64,000 nt of DNA from Alternaria dauci (Eukaryota; Ascomycota; Dothideomycetes; Pleosporales; Pleosporaceae): the NCBI RefSeq assembly GCF_042100115.1, contig NC_091281.1:434001-498000 (forward strand), given 5' to 3'. Numbering within the stretch: position 1 is the stretch's first letter; the number at the start of each line of letters is the position of its first letter. Of this stretch, positions 56,523 to 64,000 are shown piece after piece. Below the pieces are notes generated by a model that saw nothing but the letters and a program-made list of their open reading frames with translations, was not told where the DNA came from and made no database searches. Position numbers and translations under genes: made by a program.

Positions 56523-57646
56523 ATGACAGACACTACGGCTGCCTACCAGGCTCTCACGAAACATCTGACCAAGGAGAATTATGTCTTTGTATGCCCTTCG
56601 CCAGAGACACAGGCCAGAGTATTAAATAAGAGACGTTCCGATGTTTCGACAGAAGATGCCCAGAACGCGCACGATTTCTTTGGATGGAACCTGCCATGTA
56701 CCAGGTACGCGATACATGTCATCTATTTCTCCCGCTACCATGCTAATAATTTGACAGAGAAGCTCTACGGTCAATAATACCTGAAGATGTCTTCGAAAGC
56801 CTCCACAAGTCCTCTGTAATCACACAGGGTGACGACGGAAGCTACCGCTCCACTGTCCGCGTGTCCAACCTCTACCTTCCCAAGCTCCCGAATCGTGGAA
56901 CCGACGCCGCATCGCCATATTACATCCACTCATCCTTCCCAGCGTCCTCGGATTCCGTCTTCTTCGGACCGGATACATACCTCTTCGTTTCGTTTCTACA
57001 AAACATAACGCGACATCTTCCGCAAGCGCCTGGTAGCATCATAGATGTCTGCTGCGGGTCGGGTGCAGGCGCGATACACATGGCAAGGACGTATCCTCAG
57101 GCAAAGACATTGGGGCTAGATCTGAATACACGTGCGCTGAGCATGGGCAATATCAATGCACAATTGGCTGGCGTGAAGATTTGCTTTTCCGAGTCGAACC
57201 TTTATGCAGCCGTGCCTAAGGAAATGAAGCACTACGGCGTCGATCTCATTGTAAGCAATCCGCCGTATATCGCATCTAGCACCGATGGTAAAGACCTGCC
57301 CATATACGCCGATGGTGGCGCCGGATTTGGTCTGGACATATCCATACGTATCGTGGAAGAAGGGATGAAACTCTTGTCCTCGGCCGGCGTCATTGTGGTC
57401 TACACTGGCGTCGCAATACCCACAGCGGACCCTGGCCATGATGCTTTCCTAGAGAAGCTCCAACAAGTAGAAGGTGCAGAGCTTGCCGAATACACAATTC
57501 TGCATCCGGACATGTGGCCAGAGGAGATTGGAAAGGGTGCCTACGCGGATGTATGCAGGATACAAGTCGTTGGAGCTGTGTTGCGACGGAACGCTCAGAG
57601 CATGGGTGAGGTAGAGGCTGAGACGCGCAGACGATGGGCAGTATGA
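56523..57646 (+). CDS. HemK/PrmC-like class I SAM methyltransferase of bacterial-type architecture
   Basis: Exons are 56,523-56,704 and 56,758-57,646 (53-nt intron, GTACGC...GACAG), giving 356 aa. The N-terminal domain ends in F-F-G-W-N, L-P-E/D-type and F-F-G-P-D-T-Y segments. The SAM domain has motif I D-V-C-C-G-S-G-A-G-A at about 160-170, an acidic post-I residue in G-L-D-L-N, and the N-P-P-Y catalytic-type motif (S-N-P-P-Y-I) at about 230. N-P-P-Y is typical of enzymes that methylate a planar nitrogen such as Gln in release factors, or rRNA. The N-terminal domain is not that of PrmC and resembles bacterial MTS-domain proteins. The substrate is unknown. Its stop is only 54 bp from the stop of the convergent phosphoesterase gene. 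Confidence 0.8.
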
Positions 57647-57700
57647 TATTGACCACGAGATCAAGAAGACATTCACAGTTCAATGAATTTTATTATATCC

Positions 57701-58886
57701 TTACTTAAACTCGGCCTCTGGATGCATGCCATCCGGAATCTCCAAAGCAGTCGTATACGCTGATTGTCCGACCTGCTTGCCCCACGTATCCGCAATAGCT
57801 GGCAACACACTCCTTCCTGCAAATACCGCATTGGTGTTTGGTACAGGCCAAGGAACCGACGTATTCTTGTTGCTCAATTTTCCAGCGTAGGACGCATTGA
57901 AGTACATGTTGCTGAGAGGAACCTTCCCAGACCACGCTCGCACAGTATCCCCAGTCTTGGCAGCTACGAATCTGAATACGTTGGCACCTACGTCCCAACG
58001 GCCGAGTGTGCGCAAACCCCAGTTTGCTTCTACAGTGGAGATCTCGCTGTAGTGGTTGTAATAGGCGTTGTCTGTGGTACCGACCAGGCTAGTAGGCACG
58101 GCATCTCCGAGAAGAATACTTACGACGCGGTTCTGTTTGCCGTAGGTGTGGTTCTCATCGAAGGTCACCATGACAAGTGTGTTGTTCATGAAGTTCTTGT
58201 TGGTGAGGAGGGGTTCGAGAAACTTTCGCGTCCAAGTTCCTGCTACTGTCACCGTAGTGTCGTGTCCTGTACGTGATGAGTATATTCCCATAAGAATGCA
58301 CAGTGCGTTTGGGATACTCACCATCGCTTGTCATGTTAGGCGTGATGAACATCCACTGCGGCAATTGGTTCTTGTCCATGTCTTCCTTGAACATGGTCAA
58401 AGGCTTCGTCTTGGCCAATCTTTCCGTGTTCTTCGCTACTGAATCGTACAGCACAGCTGGGTTATGCTTGCGGACGTACATGTTGGCTCCCGTTCTGGGA
58501 TTCGTGTAGGATTTCCCCTGGAAGCCAACCGATGGCATGTCTTCCTGGTACTCGCCCCAGCTAACACCTTTGTCTTCGAGTAGGTCCACCAATGTGGATA
58601 CATTGGAGGGGATGGCGACCATGTCATCGTGGTTGACGCCGTAGTAGTCGCCTGATATCGCTGCGGCGTAGTTGGGCATCGAAGGGTGGGTTACAGCAAA
58701 GTAGTTTGTAAGACTGATGCCTTTCTTTGCGAGCCATGCTAGGTTTGGGTCCCCAGCTGCGAGGTCGTAGTCGGTATTTTCAAGCCAAATTATGGCAATA
58801 CGGTCGAATGCTTTGCCTTTTACTATGGCTTGTACGGGGTTGAAGCTTGCCAGCAGTGCTAGCGATAAAACGAGGGGAGTGACCAT
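57701..58886 (-). CDS. Secreted acid phosphatase / phosphoesterase (PF04185 type)
   Basis: Exons are 58,886-58,322 and 58,266-57,701 (55-nt intron, GTGAGT...ACAG), giving 376 aa. The signal peptide covers about residues 1-20 (N-P-V-Q-A then I-V-K-G). The family signature is clear: W-L-E-N-T-D-Y near residue 35, V-T-H-P-S-M-P-N-Y, G-D-Y-Y-G-V-N-H-D-D, and the metal-binding T-F-D-E-N-H-T-Y in the second exon. Several N-x-S/T sites suggest glycosylation. Fungal relatives are extracellular acid phosphatases (PhoA type). Bacterial relatives include phospholipase C, so the substrate is not certain. Its start faces the multicopper oxidase gene 721 bp away. Confidence 0.85.
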
Positions 58887-59607
58887 GATGGTTTTACCGC
58901 ACTGTTGATTCAGTTAGTGTTGTTGATGGTGCACTTTTCGATGCCTTCTTACCAAAGAACGTCCAAACAACAAAAAGACACCCAAGTGCAATGTATGCAG
59001 ACAGACACGCATAGCTTCTGTCAGCGGGGCTTTTCATCCCATCTTTCAGGGTCATGCGGTGCCGCTTTTGCTACTACCTAAGGGGTCTGGACATTACACG
59101 AAGGTTACCTGCAGCAAAACCGCCACATTTCCACCAATTGCAACATGTGTATTGCACATGTGCGCACTATTGGAATACGTGCCTTGCACATCGATGGACT
59201 GGATTGCGGGAGGATAAGCTTTTCGGGAAGGTGGACAAGCTTTGGATGGGTTCGCGAGATGAACGTGCGAAGTCGATTGGACACACACCCTGGGCCAGGC
59301 TGAACTCGGCAAATCTGCGCTGGTGGATGGCACGACCCGCGGACGCCGGACATGAACACGCGCTGCAGGCAACGCGGCGTGGCGGGATGATCTCTTGCAC
59401 TCGTGCAGCAGTTCTGATGGTGGCGATGGCGTTCAAAAGATCTTTGGATGAGATGACAGTTAGTGACGGCCAACGCCAACATCCAGGGACGATCGGGGGT
59501 TGGATAGGAGTGACATCGAATGTCGAAAATATTACAGCTACAAACACCCTGTGTAACACTCTCCTGGCACTGGTCGAGTCATTGAAGGGCTGTGGAAGCT
59601 AGCCGCG
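58887..59607. promoter_or_regulatory. Divergent promoter region, phosphoesterase and multicopper oxidase
   Basis: The 721 bp separate two outward-transcribed genes. Open frames on both strands (up to about 180 codons) overlap each other and show no family resemblance, so I read the stretch as regulatory. No binding site was assigned with confidence. Confidence 0.5.
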
Positions 59608-61677
59608 ATGGGCCGGGACCAGAGCTTTCGCATGAGAGACATGACCGAGTCGAATGCGCGTGAACCCGAGGAGCAAGTTGGCTTGCTACATGCATCCACA
59701 GACGACGATAGTGAAGACCCAAGAAATGGTCGGGAAACGCGCTGGGCCGATAAGCACGAAACCGCACAGCACCACAAACCCCGGCGGCGGTGGATCAGAT
59801 TCACCACCATTGTTGTTCTCCTCATTTGCACAGTAATTGTCTTGGTGCTTCGAGGATCAACCAGCAGCGGGCGCACTCCTTCGCCATCCACTATCTCTAG
59901 TCTTGCAAGACTTCGACCGGAAGAAGACTACATACTCTCCTCAGGCTGGAACTTCAACGCTCCACCTACGACCCGGGAGTACACATGGGTAGTATCCGAC
60001 CACATTCTCAATCCTGACGGAGTGTATCGCCCTATGATACTCATCAACGGCACCTTTCCTGGACCTCTGATCGAGTGCAACGAAGGCGACGAGCTTGTTG
60101 TCCATGTCCGCAATCAAGCCACCAACGCCACTTCTATCCACTGGCACGGTCTTTACCAGAACGGCACGAACTGGATGGACGGAACAGTGGGAGCTACGCA
60201 ATGTCCAATTGCCCCAGGTCATTCATTCACATACCGATTCAATGTCACAGGACAGACGGGAACGTATTGGTACCATTCTCACGTTAGCATGCAGGCATCA
60301 GATGGACTCGTTGGACCACTCATCATACACGCTCGGAGCGGAGAAGAGAAGAAGGAGTTGCAGAAAATGCCGTATGAACAAGACCGCGTAGTTCTGCTAT
60401 CGGACTACTACTACGATCTTTCCTCCGACCTACTCATGCAGTACCTCTCACCCGGCAGTGAGAACGATGAGCCCGTTCCTCCATCTGCCTTGATCAACGG
60501 ACGAAACGTGAGAAACTGCACCGACTTACCGAACCGAAACTGTTCATCATCTGGCATTAGCAACGCCGTGTTCAGCTTGTCACGCACAAGCAATACACGA
60601 CTTCGCATTATCAACGTCGGGGCTTTTGCAGAATTTGCTGTGCAATTCGATGAACATGAATTCCAGGTTACGGAAGTAGATGGCACGGATGTGCAGCCTC
60701 AGTCGATTCATCGGTTGAACATCAACCCTGCGCAGCGGTACAGTATAATCCTTACCCCACCGAGCGAGGATAGCAACAAGGAGGCGTATTGGATGCGTGC
60801 GAGGATGGTGACGCACTGTTTTGCCTATGAAGAGCCAGAGTTGCAGGAAGAAGTCAGGGGTATACTGTACTATCCTACCACGGATAGTGAGACGAAGGAT
60901 CTTGTACCACTGAGTAAAGATTGGCCCGAGATCATCGATGTCGAGTGTCGGGATCTGAACACGTCGACCTTGGAGCCTGTCATCGCGATACCAGCACCAG
61001 AGATCGATACCCAACACGTCCTCTACCTCCGCTCTTCATTCCAGATCCGAGATTGGAGACTTTCGCGAGGCTTTTTGAACGATAGTTCTTTTCGCGTAAA
61101 CGCAACTTCGCCAATCTTAAACACGATACTTTCGACACAGACTGTAGAGTCTAGCGACCACGAGGGAATACTAGACACGGACACGATTGACTCGTTGCAC
61201 CAACTCATTTATCAGACGCAAACGACGCGGACCGTAACAATCCTCATTCAGAATCTCGATGACGGAAACCATCCTTTCCATCTCCATGGCTACAAGTTCT
61301 TCGTTCTCGCTCAGGGACACGGGTACCCACCTTCATCACTTCTTGGACCTGACGATGTTGGAAGCTACCTCAATCTGACGAATCCGCTGCGGAGGGACAC
61401 GGCGAGTGTAGAAGCATACGGGTGGCTGCTGATATCATTTGTGGCGGATAATCCAGGCCTATGGGCGTTCCATTGCCATATCGGCTGGCATACCGAGGCT
61501 GGCTTGATGATGATGTTTGCGACTAGGACGCAAGAGATGAGGGGTTGGGAGGTACCCGAGGAGGTTGGTGGGTTGTGCGGGCTGGAGGGAGTAGAGAGGG
61601 GTATGGCACCGGATGATGAGATCTGGGTTGGTAGGAGGGAAGACGAAAGGAGAGGCGAGATTGAGAGATTACCATAG
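59608..61677 (+). CDS. Type II membrane-anchored multicopper oxidase (laccase-like)
   Basis: A single exon of 689 aa. About 60 cytosolic-type residues (acidic then R-R-R-W) precede one membrane segment at about 63-82. A short stalk and three cupredoxin domains follow. Copper signatures are complete: H-W-H-G at 178-181, W-Y-H-S-H with His223 and His225, H-P-F-H-L-H with His555, 558 and 560, and H-C-H-I-G-W-H with Cys623 and His622, 624 and 628. The residue ten after the Cys is Leu633, the type-1 axial position, as in many higher-potential laccases. Many N-x-S/T sites lie in the ectodomain. A laccase-type phenol oxidase is likelier than a ferroxidase, but iron-oxidase residues were not checked. 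An N-terminal anchor is unusual: laccases normally have a signal peptide and Fet3 a C-terminal anchor. Confidence 0.87.
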   Translation: MGRDQSFRMRDMTESNAREPEEQVGLLHASTDDDSEDPRNGRETRWADKHETAQHHKPRRRWIRFTTIVVLLICTVIVLVLRGSTSSGRTPSPSTISSLARLRPEEDYILSSGWNFNAPPTTREYTWVVSDHILNPDGVYRPMILINGTFPGPLIECNEGDELVVHVRNQATNATSIHWHGLYQNGTNWMDGTVGATQCPIAPGHSFTYRFNVTGQTGTYWYHSHVSMQASDGLVGPLIIHARSGEEKKELQKMPYEQDRVVLLSDYYYDLSSDLLMQYLSPGSENDEPVPPSALINGRNVRNCTDLPNRNCSSSGISNAVFSLSRTSNTRLRIINVGAFAEFAVQFDEHEFQVTEVDGTDVQPQSIHRLNINPAQRYSIILTPPSEDSNKEAYWMRARMVTHCFAYEEPELQEEVRGILYYPTTDSETKDLVPLSKDWPEIIDVECRDLNTSTLEPVIAIPAPEIDTQHVLYLRSSFQIRDWRLSRGFLNDSSFRVNATSPILNTILSTQTVESSDHEGILDTDTIDSLHQLIYQTQTTRTVTILIQNLDDGNHPFHLHGYKFFVLAQGHGYPPSSLLGPDDVGSYLNLTNPLRRDTASVEAYGWLLISFVADNPGLWAFHCHIGWHTEAGLMMMFATRTQEMRGWEVPEEVGGLCGLEGVERGMAPDDEIWVGRREDERRGEIERLP

Positions 61678-62015
61678 CAGTCTGGGTACCACTTTGGAAT
61701 GCGCAGCATTGTTGTTGCTGAACTGATTGGAGATGTCCCTGCTTTCTCATTCCTGTTAACATATAGGATCAATACCTCTAGTATACATACTGTCATGTAC
61801 ATGTCTCGTTACACCAATGGCCCAAATTTTTATGTCAAACATGGGGCTCGAACACTGGGTTCTTGACCTTCTCTGCCACCCTCGTCTTACGGCTTGGTAT
61901 CGCCCATGACCTATATCCTACACGGCCCTCATATATGACGCGGCGTGATCCTGGCCACGACACCTGGCGCTGGTATGCTTTTTTGTGATCATCATTGATT
62001 CATCCAAGGATAACC
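61678..62015. other. Convergent intergenic region
   Basis: The 338 bp between two tail-to-tail genes hold no supported feature. A T-arm-like string near 61,845 does not form a tRNA. Confidence 0.5.
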
Positions 62016-62834
62016 TCACTCCCAGATACCAAACCACTTCTTGACCCTCCTCCTCCTGATGCCATCCTCACCAACATAATACCTCGGGTCTTCAACATAC
62101 TCCTCGCCCCTCTCTTCAGCCTCCTTCTTTCTCTCCAACCGGTACAGCTTCCTCTTCTCGACCTCTTCAGCCTGCCTCAGCCTCTGCTGCTGGATCTGCT
62201 GCGAGATGTGTTCCATGTGCATCTTGTAGACTTCGATGAAGCGCGAGCTTGACTCGATGGGGTGGCGGAAAAAGTCTTTGCGTGTAGGGACCAGGTGGCC
62301 ATAGATGGTCTTGGCCATGAAGTCCATGTACCATGCTGCTATGGCGAGGGAGATGAGTATGCCCTGTTGAACAAGGTGGGGTTAGCACGAGGGGACGTCT
62401 GGAGAGTCAGGTGGGGTAGGTGGTAGAGGGAGTGTTACAAATGTTATCCATATGTGAATTGCCCGAGTGTGGAAGAACCAATGCGAGAAGGAGCCCTCTG
62501 GACTCATCATGTTTGGGTATTTCTTCTGTGCCATGCGCTTCTTGTCTTCTTCGGTGATGGTCGGGCCATAGATTCTGTTCTGTACATTGCGGTTTGGGGG
62601 TCGCGCGCTATGTGATGGCGGTCGGTACTTGTCAGGCTGTGGAATCACGGGCGCTCCCCTTTGCTGCTGTGCTTCTCGCCGTCTCCGGAACTCTTCTGAC
62701 AGGCCCTTGGGAGTGATGGAGGCATGGCGGACACTTGTGGGTGAGGGCAGCGGGAGAAAGGCGCGGGCTTGGGGTCGCAAGAGCAGAGGACCCCGGGGAA
62801 GGAGAAAGCGTGTCACCGATTGGAGCGTGGCCAT
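62016..62834 (-). CDS. Small mitochondrial membrane protein, function unknown
   Basis: Exons are 62,834-62,439 and 62,363-62,016 (75-nt intron with GTAACA donor and ACAG acceptor), giving 247 aa. The N-terminal ~40 residues are rich in Arg, Leu, Pro and Ser without acids, a likely mitochondrial presequence. A basic Pro/Gln-rich stretch follows, then H-W-F-F-H-T-R and one membrane segment formed across the splice junction (I-H-I-W-I-T-F then G-I-L-I-S-L-A-I-A-A-W-Y). The C-terminal half is a long charged helix (I-S-Q-Q-I-Q-Q-Q-R-L-R-Q onward) ending in V-K-K-W-F-G-I-W-E. I do not recognise the family. A single-pass inner-membrane protein with a coiled-coil tail is the reading. The splice restores the hydrophobic segment, which supports the model. 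Confidence 0.72.
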
Positions 62835-63143
62835 GGCTGTGGGTGGTGATGGCGATCTTCGTCGTCGTCTCGGGGTTGCGCAGAATCATAGGATGAAGAT
62901 CTTCAGGTGCCGGAGAAAGCCCGGGCCGGCGCATACGGTACAATTAATCGTTTGGGCATCATCTCACCTCCTCACATCTTTCCTCACCGCAACAAGCTTC
63001 TTTTTACTGACATCGCGCGGATACACGCGCTTCGGCTGCAAATACAGGACCTTTGTTGTCTACATCACTTACGTTCTATCTGTTAGTGGAGAGAGGACGA
63101 CTAATGGCAGAATAGTATTGACCCCAGTGTGTCCTAGGTAGCA
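62835..63143. promoter_or_regulatory. Short bidirectional promoter
   Basis: Only 309 bp separate two divergently transcribed start codons, so the promoters must be shared or interleaved. No specific element was assigned. Confidence 0.5.
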
Positions 63144-63986
63144 ATGCCGTCCAAGCAACCGCCTGCCTTCGGGTCGCAGGCCTACTGGAATGATCGCTTC
63201 GCTTCCAACACGGATCCCTTTGAATGGCTCGAGGCTCCCAATGCCCTGGATCCCTACATTGTCGATTCTTTAGACGCTTCACCCACGCCCAAGCCTGAAC
63301 TTGTCCACATAGGTTGCGGCACGTCGCTACTATCCTATCACTTGCGCGCCCATGTAGACAGCCCGCAACAGATACACAATTTGGACTACTCGGAAGTGGC
63401 CATTGAGGTGGGCAAGATCCGTGAACAGGAGATATACCAGGATCCGAGAGCCAATGTCGCGTGCATGCGCTGGGACGCGGTAGATCTGCTCGACTACAAG
63501 TCTTTGATGCGCGTATGCAAACGTGCTGCCTACTCTGTTATAGTTGACAAGTCAACATCCGACTCCATTGCCTGTGCAGAGGACGTCCTTGTTCCTTCGC
63601 CGTACCCGGTAGCACTTCGATCCTATGAACCCCTAGATTTGGATGCCGCCCAATCTCCGGAACTTGTTCATCCTTTGGCCGTCATGACTGTGCATCTAGC
63701 GCTCGTGGCGAAACCCGGGGCGCGGTGGATTTCTCTATCATACTCTAACGATCGTTTCTATTTCCTGGATGCATCCGCAAAGGACGTCATACCTCCAGGT
63801 GTAGCTTTCCCACATCCAGGTGACCTGTGGCATGTCGTGGAGAAGCGTGAGATTGAGGGCGCCGAATGGCAAGTACAGAACGACAAGAGAGATGGTGCGG
63901 TAACACATAGACCAAAGGTGGGCAACTTTGTATACATTCTGGAGAGAACCCATTCACCCTTATTTATTCGCGGAGAACACGTTTGA
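63144..63986 (+). CDS. EEF1AKMT4/METTL13-like class I methyltransferase
   Basis: A single exon of 280 aa. Order of signatures: Y-W-N-D-R-F at residue ~14, F-E-W-L at ~26, SAM motif I as V-H-I-G-C-G-T-S near 54-61, N-L-D-Y-S-E-V-A-I (the acidic ribose-binding post-I region) near 78-86, W-D-A-V-D-L-L near 110, and V-D-K-S-T-S-D near 133. This order is that of the METTL13/EEF1AKMT4 group, whose characterised members methylate lysines of translation elongation factor 1A. The exact target in this fungus is an inference. The ATG at 63,144 gives the family-like start. The gene ends 14 bases before the window does. Confidence 0.8.
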   Translation: MPSKQPPAFGSQAYWNDRFASNTDPFEWLEAPNALDPYIVDSLDASPTPKPELVHIGCGTSLLSYHLRAHVDSPQQIHNLDYSEVAIEVGKIREQEIYQDPRANVACMRWDAVDLLDYKSLMRVCKRAAYSVIVDKSTSDSIACAEDVLVPSPYPVALRSYEPLDLDAAQSPELVHPLAVMTVHLALVAKPGARWISLSYSNDRFYFLDASAKDVIPPGVAFPHPGDLWHVVEKREIEGAEWQVQNDKRDGAVTHRPKVGNFVYILERTHSPLFIRGEHV

Positions 63987-64000
63987 GCAAAACACGATTT

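Noticed and set aside
59054..59602. 182-codon plus-strand frame before the multicopper oxidase gene
   Set aside because: It overlaps comparable open frames on the other strand, has no conserved pattern and occupies the divergent promoter.
52492..61677. Possible secondary-metabolite gene cluster (GH62 to multicopper oxidase)
   Set aside because: No polyketide synthase, NRPS, terpene cyclase or pathway regulator is present. The genes have unrelated roles and mixed orientation.
61825..61905. tRNA-like string with GTTCGAGC on the minus strand
   Set aside because: The bases flanking the apparent T loop do not form a five-pair stem and no anticodon arm can be drawn.
62587..63141. 184-codon plus-strand frame
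   Set aside because: It is antisense to the first exon of the 247-aa mitochondrial protein and runs through the bidirectional promoter. There is no family similarity.

Overview
The window reads as chromosomal DNA of a filamentous ascomycete, probably a dothideomycete of the Pleosporales type. The class and order are inferences from genome style, not from a marker gene. Two compartments meet at about 29,446.

Positions 1-29,446 are extremely AT-rich. CpA and TpG dinucleotides are almost absent, TpA is abundant, and stop codons occur in every frame: the signature of repeat-induced point mutation (RIP). The tract is a nest of dead retroelements. (a) G1 copy 1 (20,130-27,289) is a complete 7.16-kb Ty3/Gypsy chromovirus-type element with two 477-bp LTRs, AAGAG target duplications, a polypurine tract and one decodable gag-pol-chromodomain frame. 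It is the least mutated and probably youngest insertion. (b) G1 copy 2 is inverted and truncated. It is split into 17,954-19,351 and 2,779-3,786 by (c) G2 (about 3,787-17,953), a 14.2-kb Gypsy-like element. G2 carries about 5.7 kb of extra sequence downstream of integrase, with a tandemly duplicated coding-like region on the antisense strand. (d) A 1.4-kb repeat, here called X, is present three times. (e) The extreme left end holds a possible RIP-degraded helicase C-terminal fragment.

Positions 29,447-64,000 are an ordinary gene-rich compartment of balanced composition with short introns (about 48-75 nt). In order: PUF6-like Pumilio/CPL protein (+), DUF3605/GIG1-like protein (+), MFS DHA1 drug or polyamine transporter (+), SSK2/SSK22-type MAPKKK (+), large ankyrin-repeat protein (-), mitochondrial membrane protein (+), intron-containing tRNA-Ser-like gene (-), Tma17/Adc17-like protein (+), a 2.8-kb gene-free stretch, GH62 arabinofuranosidase (+), heme-oxygenase-like iron protein (-), HemK-like class I methyltransferase (+), secreted phosphoesterase (-), membrane-anchored multicopper oxidase (+), mitochondrial membrane protein (-), and an eEF1A-lysine-methyltransferase-like protein (+).

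The genes are mostly functionally unrelated housekeeping, signalling and secreted-enzyme genes. Four divergent pairs probably share promoters: ankyrin/mitochondrial protein, iron protein/methyltransferase, phosphoesterase/multicopper oxidase and 247-aa mitochondrial protein/methyltransferase. Three tail-to-tail pairs occur: MAPKKK/ankyrin, GH62/iron protein and methyltransferase/phosphoesterase, the last with only 54 bp between stop codons. Nothing visible forms a classical secondary-metabolite cluster.
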